A stretch of 64,000 bases of DNA from Anaerolineae bacterium. GTDB lineage: Bacteria > Chloroflexota > Anaerolineae > DRVO01. Where the stretch lies: contig JABLXR010000008.1 of the NCBI GenBank assembly GCA_013178015.1, positions 1-64,000 on the forward strand, in the 5' to 3' direction. The position numbers and the translations under genes were made by a program. A model generated the notes under the pieces. It saw only the letters and a program-made list of their open reading frames with translations. It had not been told where the DNA came from and did no database searches. Positions 18,552 to 27,130 of the stretch are shown here, piece after piece (the first letter of the stretch is position 1; each line of letters starts with the position of its first letter).

Positions 18552-21222
18552 GTCCGCCCGGCCCCAACGCGAGCTCTACGTGGTCGGCCTGGGCCGCGGG
18601 GCCGCTGGCCGGGAGTCGGGTCATGGAGTCCTCGCTGTAGAGCCCGACGCGGAGGACCAATTCGCTCTCTCCCTGTGGCCAGGGCAGAGCGTGCTCGGAT
18701 ACGTAGGTCTCGCCCGGCAGCCACTCGGAGGTGGGAATGTGGGCCGGGGGAACGTCGTCCTGGGCCAGTGGTCCACCCTCGTCCGGTCGAGCCAGGTGGA
18801 CGAAGACCTTGTAGGGCCCATCGGTGGGGGCGAGCGCCTCCCAGTACAGGCTGAGGCGCAGTTCTTGGGGCAAGCCCTCACGGTCTGCGCTGAAACCATA
18901 CAGCCGGATAGCGTTCCCGAAGGAGACACTGAGGGACTCTGCCGGCTCCGAGTCGACCACACTGAAGGTTCGGGCGCTCACACGGAAGCGATCCACCTCC
19001 AGCCACGACGGGAGCTGCCAGGGCAGGCGCATGCGGCGAGCCGAGCCGTCGGTGCTCCCCGCCAGCTGGACCTCGAGCCTATAGTCACCGGAAGGCAGGT
19101 CTGAAGGAAGGCGGAAGGAGCTGGGGCAGCGCCATGCCTCCCCTGGCTGCCACCGGGAGGCCGGGAGGCCGCCCGACTCCAGCGGTACCTCCCCCAGGAG
19201 CCAGGTGCCTCCGGCCGACGTCAGGCGCACGCGCGGCGAGGCGTCGGGGATCGGGGCCAGGGCGCGGAACTGCAGGAATCCCGACCAGTATGCGCCTGCA
19301 CTCAGGCTCTCGACATCGGTCTCTGAGCCCAGAAACTCCAGGTGGGGTGACATCTGGCCGCGCATGCCGGAGCGGACGGGTGGGAGGGGATAGGGAGCAG
19401 GGGCCAAAGTGATGGTGCCCAGGGGCGCCCAGGGACCGAGGGCTTCGCCGTGGGCCCCGGTGGCGGCCAACCGGGCGCCTGTGGGCAGATCCACCAGTCC
19501 CACCTGGACGGTGTACTCCCCGCCCGGGATGCCGCCCGGAAGCGACAGCGCATGCCGAGTGCACCGCTCGGGCGCATTCCTAGGCAGCGACAGCCGGGGC
19601 GGTTGCGCCACCTCCGCCCAGGCCGTCCCGTGGCCGTCGGCCAGTCGTAGTAGCACCACCGTGCTCTGGTCGGACGGTGGGTCGGCTGCCCAGCACAAGG
19701 AGACGACGGCGGCGTCGCCGGGCCGCAGGAAGCCCGAGCTGTCCCACACCGCGGCTCCGGTCAAGGTCCGAGCGTCGTCCCATCTCAAGGGGCCGGCGAC
19801 GACCCTGGGCCCAGTGTCCGGCTCACGGTACAGCAGGCTCAGGCGCACGTCGGTGGAGTAGTCGAGGCGGTAGGCTATGGCGCCCTCGCCCAAGAGGCTA
19901 TCCCAGACGGACGGCATGTCAGGGACGGCCCAGGTCTCCCACTCGAGCACCCAGAGTCGCCCGGCAGTCCCAACCGCGTCGGCGGGAAGGGGGCGCCCGG
20001 CTCCCACCGACACAGTGGGCAGCCCGGTGCGATCGTAGTAGGCCCAGGGCACCCACTGGTGGGGATTAGCCAGGAGGACGAGATCGCCGGGAAGGGCGTG
20101 CGCGGCCACGTGGTCGAGCGCGTCGCGGTAGTGCCCCTTGACATGGTTGGCCTGCCAGGCCAGGCCGGGCGCAACCGTAGCCGCCACCGCCAACAGCCCC
20201 ACCGGCGCCAGCACTCGCGAGCGCAGCCCTATCCGCAGCAGTCCCGCCCCGGTCAGGAGGCTAAGCGCCGGTGCCACGTAGGAGAAGTGCCGCAGCACCA
20301 GACCCCCGTAGGGCACCGCGATGGCTAGCAGGGTCGGCACTGCCACCCACAGCCCCAGCGCCCAGCGGAGACGGGCAGGGAGATCCCGGTAGAGCAGCCC
20401 CGCAAGAGGCGGGACGAGGGCGACCAGGGAGAGCGCCGGAGCCCACGAGGGCCGGCTGGTGATGGTGGCCCCCCCGTAGGCCCAGTCCTGGAGGAGCCTG
20501 CCCACTGCCTCGGGCGACTTACCCCACAGCCCTTCGCGGATCACCTGGAGGGCGGCCGCCCTCGGACCGGGTGCGACGAAGAGTATGCCCAGGGCCAGGA
20601 TGCCGACCAACACCGCCGCCAGGCCCAGGTGTGCTGCCAGACGGCGAGCTCCGCCTCGCTGGAGGCCCAGGATGAGGGCATGTGTAGGGAGCAAGAAGGC
20701 GAAGAAGTAATGGGTGGCCACTCCCAGCGCCATCAGGGCCGCGTACGCCAGCCAGAACCGCAGGTCACTTCGACGGTAGGCGAAGTACAGGAGGGCAGTG
20801 ACCGCCAGCCCCAGAAGCTGGATCAGAGCGTACATGCGGGCTTCCTGGGAGTAGGTCACCAGGAAGGGAGATACGGCAGCGTAACCGAGGGTGGCCAGGG
20901 CCAACCGGCTGCCGCTCAGGGCCAGGCCCGCTCGCCACAACCCCAGCAGCAGCAACGCTCCCAGCAGGACCGAGGGAAAGCGCAGGGCCCACTCGGAGTC
21001 GCCGAACAGGCGCATGGCCCCGTGGAGGAGGAGGTAGTAGAGAGGGGGGTGTTCGAAGGGCGCACTGGCCACGTAGGACAGGATGCCGGCCGGAGAGCGT
21101 ACGGCGATGAAGTGCGAGGCGGCTTCGTCGAACCAGAGCTCGGGGCCGCCCAGGTTCCGCAGCCGCAGCCCCCAGCCCAGGGCAAGCAAGGCATAGGCGA
21201 CGAGGCGGATACGGCGCGTCAT
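18535..21222 (-). CDS. GT39/ArnT-like membrane glycosyltransferase with C-terminal sandwich domains
   Basis: 895 aa. The N-terminal region has ELWFDEAASHF (catalytic-type acidic pair), FEHPPLYYLLL and SQEARMYALIQ, typical of the dolichyl-phosphate-mannose type (PMT_2) superfamily, plus about twelve membrane segments. The C-terminal half (from about residue 430) is soluble and seems to hold repeated beta-sandwich units; the last resembles those of the neighbours (YKVFVHLARPDEGG, LRVGLYSEDSMTRLP). ATG 21222 overlaps the upstream stop by four bases (ATGA). Likely an envelope glycosyltransferase. Confidence 0.75.
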   Translation of the reverse strand: MTRRIRLVAYALLALGWGLRLRNLGGPELWFDEAASHFIAVRSPAGILSYVASAPFEHPPLYYLLLHGAMRLFGDSEWALRFPSVLLGALLLLGLWRAGLALSGSRLALATLGYAAVSPFLVTYSQEARMYALIQLLGLAVTALLYFAYRRSDLRFWLAYAALMALGVATHYFFAFLLPTHALILGLQRGGARRLAAHLGLAAVLVGILALGILFVAPGPRAAALQVIREGLWGKSPEAVGRLLQDWAYGGATITSRPSWAPALSLVALVPPLAGLLYRDLPARLRWALGLWVAVPTLLAIAVPYGGLVLRHFSYVAPALSLLTGAGLLRIGLRSRVLAPVGLLAVAATVAPGLAWQANHVKGHYRDALDHVAAHALPGDLVLLANPHQWVPWAYYDRTGLPTVSVGAGRPLPADAVGTAGRLWVLEWETWAVPDMPSVWDSLLGEGAIAYRLDYSTDVRLSLLYREPDTGPRVVAGPLRWDDARTLTGAAVWDSSGFLRPGDAAVVSLCWAADPPSDQSTVVLLRLADGHGTAWAEVAQPPRLSLPRNAPERCTRHALSLPGGIPGGEYTVQVGLVDLPTGARLAATGAHGEALGPWAPLGTITLAPAPYPLPPVRSGMRGQMSPHLEFLGSETDVESLSAGAYWSGFLQFRALAPIPDASPRVRLTSAGGTWLLGEVPLESGGLPASRWQPGEAWRCPSSFRLPSDLPSGDYRLEVQLAGSTDGSARRMRLPWQLPSWLEVDRFRVSARTFSVVDSEPAESLSVSFGNAIRLYGFSADREGLPQELRLSLYWEALAPTDGPYKVFVHLARPDEGGPLAQDDVPPAHIPTSEWLPGETYVSEHALPWPQGESELVLRVGLYSEDSMTRLPASGPAAQADHVELALGPGGLILAP

Positions 21223-23456
21223 CGGGGGCCCCACTCCCCGAGGAGGACCCGCCTGTCGGGCACCTCGGCCCCGTCCTGCAGCACGGGCAGGTTGCTCACC
21301 TCGGGCCAGGTGTACATCCCGGCGTACAGTGTGACCGGTCCGGACGGGACAGGGAGGAGATGTTGATCGGCCAGGACCTCGCCCGGCACCCAGCGCCTGG
21401 TGGGGCTGAACTCCTGTCCGGGCCGGCCGTCATGCTGGGCGGCGAGGCTGCCCTCGGGGTCAACTGCGTGGACGAAGACGCGGTAGTCGTCCTGGTGGGC
21501 GTCCAGCGCCAGCCAGTAGAGGGTGACTTCGAGCCAGTCGCCCTGGCGGTCGGCGTGGAACCCGAGGAGAAGGGCGGCTTCCCCCACCTGCGCCTGGATG
21601 GGGACGGGAACGTGCGCAGTGGGATATCGGTGCGAGCGGAAGGCGACCAGCGCCGCGAAGAGGGCAGCTCCGGCCAGGAGGGCGAGCGGCAGCCGGGTTC
21701 GGCTGCGCCACGACCAGATGACGATCGCGAGCAAGGCGAGGGCAGAGAGTGCCGCGCCCAGCGTCCGCGGCGGCGTGGCGCCCGGGCGCAGCTGGACTAG
21801 GTGTTCGCCGGCGGGTAGATCGGCTGCTAGCAGGCCCAGGGGGCCGTAGGGCCGGGGCTCCAGAGGCCGACCGTCAGCTGTGATGCGCCAGCCGGGGAAG
21901 AAGAACCGGTGGAAGGATATGGTCCCGGGCGAGGCCAGGCTGATGGCCAGATCCAGGCTCAAGGGATCAGCCGACCGTAGTTGAGCGGCCGTGACCTCGA
22001 CCGGTGGCAGGGTTGCCTCCACCCCATCCTCGGGCAAGAAGAAGTCGGCGCGGCGGGGTAGAGCCCAGACGGGCATGTATTCGAGCAGCCATTCGCCCCC
22101 GTGCTCTCGCAGCCAGAGCGCCGTCTGGTAGTCGTACTCGACCAATCCTTGCGGTCCGATGTCCGCCTCGGCCAGCGGGCGATCGTAGCCCGGCAGATGC
22201 GCCGACTCCAGCCTCAGCCCACCCATCCCGGCAATCATCAGCGCGGCGCCCAGGGCTCCCGCCGCTAGAGCGGCGAATGGACCCGGACGGACCCAGGCGA
22301 CAACTCCTGCGGCCAGAAGGGCGCTGCAGAGCGTGAGCACGGCCTGCAGGCGCCAAGGGAACTGGAGGTAGTGGAGTAGAGGCAGCTTCTCCCAGAGGGG
22401 CGCCGACGCCGGCAGCAGTAGTGCCACCGTCCCCAAGCTGACGGTGGCGGCGAACGCCCCGGCTCGTCGTGCCGGCGGTGGGAGCTGTCGCCACTGCAGG
22501 GCCAGCGCCGCCGCGCCGATGGGCGCCAGGACGGTCTGCGCCAGGCCCAGAGGGTGCTGGGCCGCGACCAGTTGGTGGGGCCGGTAGCGGTGGATCAGAA
22601 AGGGCGAAAACCACTCTCTCAGGGGCTGGAGCTGGAGCAACAGCTCGTCGAGGCCGGTGACCTGACCGGCCAGTACGTATCTCACCTCCAGGATGGCGGG
22701 CACCCAGAAGAAGGCGGCAAGGCCGATGCCGAGCGTCCCGGCCCCGATGAGACGAGCGTATGGCCAGCGGGCGGCCGCGGATCGCGGGCTGCCGTACAGC
22801 AGGACGAAGTAGAGGGCCAGGGGGAGGGCGAACATGAGGGCAGTGAGGTTGTGTGTCAGGATGAAAGCCGCCGTGCCTAGCGCGAAGAAGGGCGTCAACC
22901 ACGGCCGGGCGGCGCGCTGCTCGTCGCCTCTCATGAGCGTGCCCACCCACAGGAGCAGGGGCGGGAAGGCGAAGGCGAGCGACTCGGCCAGCGCCCCTCT
23001 CACGTAGATGTCGGCGAGGTGATAGGGGAAAGCGGTATAGGCCACGGCCGCCACGACGGCTGCAGGACGGGGCAGGAGGAGAGCGACCCAGGCGTAGGTA
23101 GCGGCAGCTGCGGTCAGCAGGCCCAGCACGTGGGCCAGCCGGATGCCGCCGATGTAGCCCGTGCCCAGAGCGGTGCCGATCCAGGCCACGTAGTAGCCCA
23201 GGGGGGAGTAGAAGTTTAGGACCGGATAGCCGTAGCCGAACCCCATTCCGGCGAACAGGCGCGGGTAGAGATGGCCAGCGCGGAGCGCCCGGTCCAGCTC
23301 GAAGAGGCGGAACAGGTGGTGCAGGCCGTCATCGGTGGCAGGCAAGGGACCAAGGAGGAGCGGAGCCGCTGCCACCAGGGCGGCGAGAACCACCAGGGCG
23401 AGTGATATGCGGGCCCAGCACCCTCTGACAGAGCCGCGTAGTGAGGACGAGCTCAT
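21219..23456 (-). CDS. PTPS-related (PF10131-like) GT-C membrane protein
   Basis: 745 aa paralogue of the protein at 14497-16698. The first loop has ATDDGLHHLFRLFELDRAL, then FGYGYPVLNFYSPLGYY and YVRGALAESLAF; a dozen or so membrane segments; the C-terminal sandwich has YRVFVHAVDPEGSL and LYAGMYTWPEVSNL. ATG start. Downstream it overlaps the GT39-like gene by four bases, so the two form one unit. Probable lipid-linked-sugar transferase; substrate unknown. Confidence 0.74.
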   Translation of the reverse strand: MSSSSLRGSVRGCWARISLALVVLAALVAAAPLLLGPLPATDDGLHHLFRLFELDRALRAGHLYPRLFAGMGFGYGYPVLNFYSPLGYYVAWIGTALGTGYIGGIRLAHVLGLLTAAAATYAWVALLLPRPAAVVAAVAYTAFPYHLADIYVRGALAESLAFAFPPLLLWVGTLMRGDEQRAARPWLTPFFALGTAAFILTHNLTALMFALPLALYFVLLYGSPRSAAARWPYARLIGAGTLGIGLAAFFWVPAILEVRYVLAGQVTGLDELLLQLQPLREWFSPFLIHRYRPHQLVAAQHPLGLAQTVLAPIGAAALALQWRQLPPPARRAGAFAATVSLGTVALLLPASAPLWEKLPLLHYLQFPWRLQAVLTLCSALLAAGVVAWVRPGPFAALAAGALGAALMIAGMGGLRLESAHLPGYDRPLAEADIGPQGLVEYDYQTALWLREHGGEWLLEYMPVWALPRRADFFLPEDGVEATLPPVEVTAAQLRSADPLSLDLAISLASPGTISFHRFFFPGWRITADGRPLEPRPYGPLGLLAADLPAGEHLVQLRPGATPPRTLGAALSALALLAIVIWSWRSRTRLPLALLAGAALFAALVAFRSHRYPTAHVPVPIQAQVGEAALLLGFHADRQGDWLEVTLYWLALDAHQDDYRVFVHAVDPEGSLAAQHDGRPGQEFSPTRRWVPGEVLADQHLLPVPSGPVTLYAGMYTWPEVSNLPVLQDGAEVPDRRVLLGEWGPR

Positions 23457-23761
23457 GCCGATCTGGTGCCGGCGACGGTTCGTGATCGCCTCGACGGTCT
23501 GACTCCTTCACTCATGAGGCTAGTCCGCTAGCGGGCCTCTCTCGGCGCCAGCGGACTAGCTGGCCGGCTCTGCCACCGAAGACTGGGGGCAAGAGGCACT
23601 CACCCGGCTCAGGGCGCAGTTTCCCGAGAGGGCGTCACTATCCCGAGGCTTCTGACGGCGGAGACATGGACACTACGATGGGCTACCCTCTCGCCCAACA
23701 GAGGTGCGTGAGTGCCAGGTCATCGGCCCCGCAGCAATCGGCACCGGCCATGGCGTGCCGG
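23457..23761. other. Intergenic region with one perfect inverted repeat
   Basis: About 305 bases between the family 2 glycosyltransferase and the PTPS-related gene (both minus strand). The only clear structure is an 11-bp perfect inverted repeat, GCTAGTCCGCT (23519-23529) and AGCGGACTAGC (23550-23560), with a 20-base loop. No T-run follows on the minus strand, so it is not a typical intrinsic terminator; it could be an operator or an mRNA end structure. I see no gene here. Confidence 0.5.
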
Positions 23762-24508
23762 TCAGGCGCTCTCTCGGCCGGATCGAGAGTCGGTGCCGAG
23801 CCCCTGACGCCACAGGCGCAGCCGGAACCGGGCCAGCTCCTTGAACGCCCTCCACACCACGTGCAGGCGGGCTCCGGTCGGGCGGCCTGCCTGGCGAGGC
23901 CGGTGCGTCACGGGCACCTCCACGATGCGGAACCCGAGCCGCCGGGCCAGGACCATCCACTCGGCGCTGAAAGTGGCACCGCGGCTCTGCACCAGGGGAG
24001 CGAGGGTCCGGATCACGTCCTGGCGCATCAGCTTGAAGGCGCAGTCCACGTCCCGCACGGTGTAACCGAAGAGGAGCGATACCAGGAAGTTCCAACCCCA
24101 GCCGTAGAGGAGGCGGAGGAAAGGGTCGCGGCGGGGCGCACGGTATCCCACCACCATGTCGGCCTCCTCCCTCCTGTCCAGCAAGTGGGCCAACTCTTCC
24201 AGGACGAACTGGCGATCGGAGTCGGTGAAGAAGACCCACTCCTTGGTGGCTCCCGTGAGGCCACTGAAGACAGCTGCCCCATAGCCCCGGTTCTGCGGGT
24301 GCGCGATCAAGCGGACCTGCGGGTGCTCCGCGGCGAACCGATGCACTTCCTCCGCGGTGGCGTCGGCACTGCCGTCGTCCACCACGACGATCTCGTAGTC
24401 CTGGGCCAGCGACCGAGCCACTCGCACGGCGTCCTCGAGCATGCCGCGGATGTTGTCGGCCTCATTGTAGGCGGGCATGGCGATGGTCAGGTTAAGGTCG
24501 GCACTCAA
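23762..24508 (-). CDS. Family 2 glycosyltransferase (polyprenyl-phosphate sugar synthase type)
   Basis: 248 aa, GT-A fold. Motifs: TIAMPAYNEADNI, IVVVDDGSADAT, RGYGAAVFSGL, FFTDSDRQF (DxD-type metal site) and DVDCAFKLMR. No membrane helices, so it resembles soluble dolichol-phosphate mannose synthase types that load polyprenyl phosphate with a sugar. That would supply donors for the GT-C proteins next to it (inference from neighbourhood). Starts four bases after the TyrA-like gene ends. Confidence 0.87.
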   Translation of the reverse strand: MSADLNLTIAMPAYNEADNIRGMLEDAVRVARSLAQDYEIVVVDDGSADATAEEVHRFAAEHPQVRLIAHPQNRGYGAAVFSGLTGATKEWVFFTDSDRQFVLEELAHLLDRREEADMVVGYRAPRRDPFLRLLYGWGWNFLVSLLFGYTVRDVDCAFKLMRQDVIRTLAPLVQSRGATFSAEWMVLARRLGFRIVEVPVTHRPRQAGRPTGARLHVVWRAFKELARFRLRLWRQGLGTDSRSGRESA

Positions 24509-24512
24509 GGAT

Positions 24513-25433
24513 TCACCTCAGACCGAGGATGCGACGCCAGTCGGCGTTGGTGCCGGGATGGGTGGGTTCATCGTCGTGGGATGGCCTTGCCAGCCAGAGC
24601 TCGCGTTGCTGGCGCAACCTGGCGGCGGCAGCAGCGGCTGCCCCGCCCTCGATCTCGTCCACCAGACGCTTCAGGTCCTCTAGGAAGTCAGTGAGGCTGC
24701 GTCGACCGGGTTCGGCGTCGGCAGCGGAGACGATGCCGCCGAGGAAGCTTTCGCCCAGCCGGGCCAGCCGGATCGTCTCCTCTGGCAAGGCCTCCGCCAG
24801 CCAGCCCACGTCAGCCTGAGAGAGGCCATCACAGAGCCGGCCGAGGGCCACGGCGGCGGCGAGTGCCGGAGTACCCTGAAGGGCCCACATGAGACTGTCG
24901 TGCTCGCCCGGGTCCAGGAATGCTGGGTGGGCACCAATGCGCTCCACCAGGCCCACCACTGCGTTTACGGCGGCGGGCGAGGCCCCCGGAGATGGGGTCA
25001 GGCAGTAGGTGGAGCCCAAGAGGGCATCACCATCCGGGGTGGCCGGCCGGGCTAGGGGATGGCCGCCGACGTAGTGGGCGTCGGAAGCCATCTCGGACGC
25101 GGCCCAGCGCGCCAGCGGCGCCTTGAGCGGGGCCGTGTCCGTCACCACGGTGCCGGCGCTGAGGTCGCCCTTGAGAGCTTCCAGAGTGGCCAGGCACTCG
25201 TCCGTAGGGAGAGCTAGGATCACCAGGGACGCTCCCTCCACAGTGCTGATGAGGTTCCAGTGGGTGCGGTGAACGGCTCGGCGCTGCTGGGCAGCTCGCG
25301 CGGCCTCGGGCTCGCGATCGTGGCCGATGACCTCTACGTCGGGGGCACGGGCGCGCAGGGCCAGACCCAGAGACTGGCCCATAGCTCCCAGCCCCACGAT
25401 GGCAAGCCGGCCCTTGTGCTTAGGCATGGTCAT
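24513..25433 (-). CDS. TyrA-like NAD(P)-dependent dehydrogenase of uncertain substrate
   Basis: 306 aa. N-terminal Rossmann fold with VGLGAMGQSLG, ILALPTDE and VVTDTAPLKAPL, then a TyrA-like helical domain. GGHPLARP keeps one catalytic-type His. The region that in true prephenate dehydrogenases reads SHLP(H) after EHD is here QGTPALAA, so substrate binding is probably changed. The window also encodes a more canonical TyrA at 55892. Start is ATG 25433 or ATG 25427; both overlap the HD gene. Name it TyrA-like rather than prephenate dehydrogenase. Confidence 0.72.
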   Translation of the reverse strand: MTMPKHKGRLAIVGLGAMGQSLGLALRARAPDVEVIGHDREPEAARAAQQRRAVHRTHWNLISTVEGASLVILALPTDECLATLEALKGDLSAGTVVTDTAPLKAPLARWAASEMASDAHYVGGHPLARPATPDGDALLGSTYCLTPSPGASPAAVNAVVGLVERIGAHPAFLDPGEHDSLMWALQGTPALAAAVALGRLCDGLSQADVGWLAEALPEETIRLARLGESFLGGIVSAADAEPGRRSLTDFLEDLKRLVDEIEGGAAAAAAARLRQQRELWLARPSHDDEPTHPGTNADWRRILGLR

Positions 25434-25953
25434 CGGCCCAGCGGAGAATGCGGGCCTCCTCGTCCCCCTCGCTCTCCCTGCGGTGGTGGCAGCGGATCAG
25501 CCGTACCGTCCGGGCGGAGGCGCCTGCCTCACGGGCGAGGGCGGCGCTCTCACGGGAGTGCCGCAGGTGGAGGCCGAAGGGAGCCAGCAATCGGTAATGC
25601 TCCCACCGGCTCAGCCAGCGCAGCAGCCCAGGGGCGACTGCCTCCAGCAACACTATCACGGTTCGGTGCCAGGGAGTGAAGCAGGCGCCGCGCTTGCCCA
25701 CGTCGTGCAGCAGGGCCGCGGCGATCAGGTCACGGGAGGCGTATCCGCTGTTCAGCAGAAGACGGGCCACAGAGATGGCGTGCCTCTGGTCGGCCTCTGA
25801 CTGCGAAAGGAATAGGACCAGTTGCTGGTCCGGCAGCCACTCCTCGGCTAGGGCCCGGTCCAGGTTGGAGACGCCGGGCCGGGCGGAGCGAATGAAGCGG
25901 TACACTCGCGAAGTCACGCGTTCGACGGGAGTATGCGCAGTCGGCTTACTCAT
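25420..25953 (-). CDS. HD-domain phosphohydrolase-like protein
   Basis: 177 aa. Shows HAISVARLLLNSG, then AALLHDVGK (HD metal motif) and a later CHHRRES, typical of HD/HDIG hydrolases that act on nucleotides or phosphorylated signals. Substrate unknown. ATG 25953 follows GGGGG; GTG 25962 is an alternative. Overlaps the TyrA-like gene by 8-14 bases and lies about 55 bases after the protease gene, consistent with one operon. Confidence 0.78.
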   Translation of the reverse strand: MSKPTAHTPVERVTSRVYRFIRSARPGVSNLDRALAEEWLPDQQLVLFLSQSEADQRHAISVARLLLNSGYASRDLIAAALLHDVGKRGACFTPWHRTVIVLLEAVAPGLLRWLSRWEHYRLLAPFGLHLRHSRESAALAREAGASARTVRLIRCHHRRESEGDEEARILRWADDHA

Positions 25954-26008
25954 AGCCCCCACGTCTCGGCCGGGCCCCTTTCACGGACTGCTGTCCGGCC
26001 GGCCTTCG

Positions 26009-26659
26009 CTATCCCAGAACCATTCCCAGGATCGCCCTGGCCACCGGGACCAGAGTTGCTCCCAGGAGATCGAACCTGATGAAGCCGCCAGACAGGATCA
26101 GGAAGAGGAGGATCAGAGGGCCGTAACGCTCGGTGCGGGATAGGGCGTAGGCCCAGTTCGGCGGCAGTAGCCCTACTGCGACTCGATACCCATCTAGCGG
26201 GGCCACAGGGAGAAGGTTGAACACGGCGAGGTAGATGTTCAGCTGCACCACCGTGAGCAGAACCTGACCCAGGGCCGGGACCAACATCCCGCCGCGCATC
26301 ATGTCCATGGTGATGAGGCCGGCGCGGAAAGGAGCGGCGAAAACGTATGCTAGCAGGATATTAGATATAGGACCGGCAGCGGCCACCAGCCCCATCCCCA
26401 GGCGGCCGTGGGGCCGCAGGTTGTAGGGGTTCACCGGCACTGGCTTCCCCCAGCCGAATCCGGAAACGAGGATCATGATGGTGCCCAGAGGGTCCAGATG
26501 CGCCAACGGGTTCAGGCTAAGCCTGCCCAGGCGTTTGGCGGTGGTGTCGCCCAGGTTGCTGGCCACCAGAGCGTGCGCGGCCTCATGGGTGGTGAAGGCG
26601 ATCAGCAGGGCGATTACGGAAGCCAGCAGCTGGGCTATGGTGGCATTACTGAAGAGCAT
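26009..26659 (-). CDS. Site-2-type (M50) intramembrane zinc metalloprotease
   Basis: 216 aa, a compact S2P/Rip-type membrane protease. The zinc site is HEAAH at residues 25-29 in the first membrane helix, and the third ligand is in NLLPVAPLDG (residues 148-157). It lacks a PDZ domain. Such proteins cleave membrane-bound regulators; the target is unknown. I chose ATG 26659 because an extended -10 promoter lies at 26715-26723, so upstream in-frame GTG codons would precede the transcript start. Confidence 0.85.
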   Translation of the reverse strand: MLFSNATIAQLLASVIALLIAFTTHEAAHALVASNLGDTTAKRLGRLSLNPLAHLDPLGTIMILVSGFGWGKPVPVNPYNLRPHGRLGMGLVAAAGPISNILLAYVFAAPFRAGLITMDMMRGGMLVPALGQVLLTVVQLNIYLAVFNLLPVAPLDGYRVAVGLLPPNWAYALSRTERYGPLILLFLILSGGFIRFDLLGATLVPVARAILGMVLG

Positions 26660-26714
26660 TCGGGTCGCGTCTCCCACTAGGTCCGGTGCCGACGGGTCAC
26701 TGACAGTCAACCCG

Positions 26715-26723
26715 ATTATAGCA
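26715..26723 (-). promoter_or_regulatory. Extended -10 promoter of the M50 protease operon
   Basis: TGCTATAAT on the minus strand: a perfect -10 with the TGn extension and no good -35, as expected for an extended -10 promoter. The predicted transcript start is near 26708, about 50 bases before the ATG at 26659. GTGCTATAAT also occurs in front of the secreted protein gene (46780-46788). Confidence 0.65.
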
Positions 26724-27080
26724 CATGCGGTGGGTGAGCACCCTCCCGGGTCTGGCAGGTAAGAGCTCAGGATCGGGGGGACGGGCATGTCCGGGCAGGA
26801 ATCGCACGGGGTAGACTACCGTCCCGGAGCGGTTAAGCTGGGAGGAAGGCGGGCCTCGGCCGGGCGAGCTCCGGATTTCAACAGCATCCGAGGAGTTCGC
26901 GCGCGAACGCGCCAAGGGTCCCTGGCAACCGATGGCCCCGTCTGGGCGCCGGTGCGCCTGAGGGCGCGCACCCATCAGGGCATGAGGCCAACAACCTGCG
27001 AGCAGTTCGCGCACCCAGGCGCGAGGATGTCTGCGGCGGCAGGCGTCCCGTGGCACACTGGACGCCCCCGGAGAAAGGAG
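26724..27080. other. Intergenic region between the M50 promoter and groEL
   Basis: No convincing gene. It holds a perfect 14-bp palindrome, GTTCGCGCGCGAAC (26895-26908), and a hairpin with arms GGTGCGC (26951-26957) and GCGCACC (26966-26972). These could be regulatory or simply GC-rich structure. Open frames across it have no SD or recognisable protein. Confidence 0.4.
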
Positions 27081-27107
27081 CCAGGCCCGCCGTCACGGCG
27101 GGCCTGG
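27081..27107 (-). terminator. Intrinsic terminator of groESL
   Basis: Perfect 12-bp arms, CCAGGCCCGCCG (27081-27092) and its complement (27096-27107), with a 3-base loop, starting 23 bases after the groEL stop. A pyrimidine-rich CTCCTTTCTCC follows on the minus strand. Confidence 0.75.
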
Positions 27108-27130
27108 AGACGATGGGCTTGGATGTTGGG

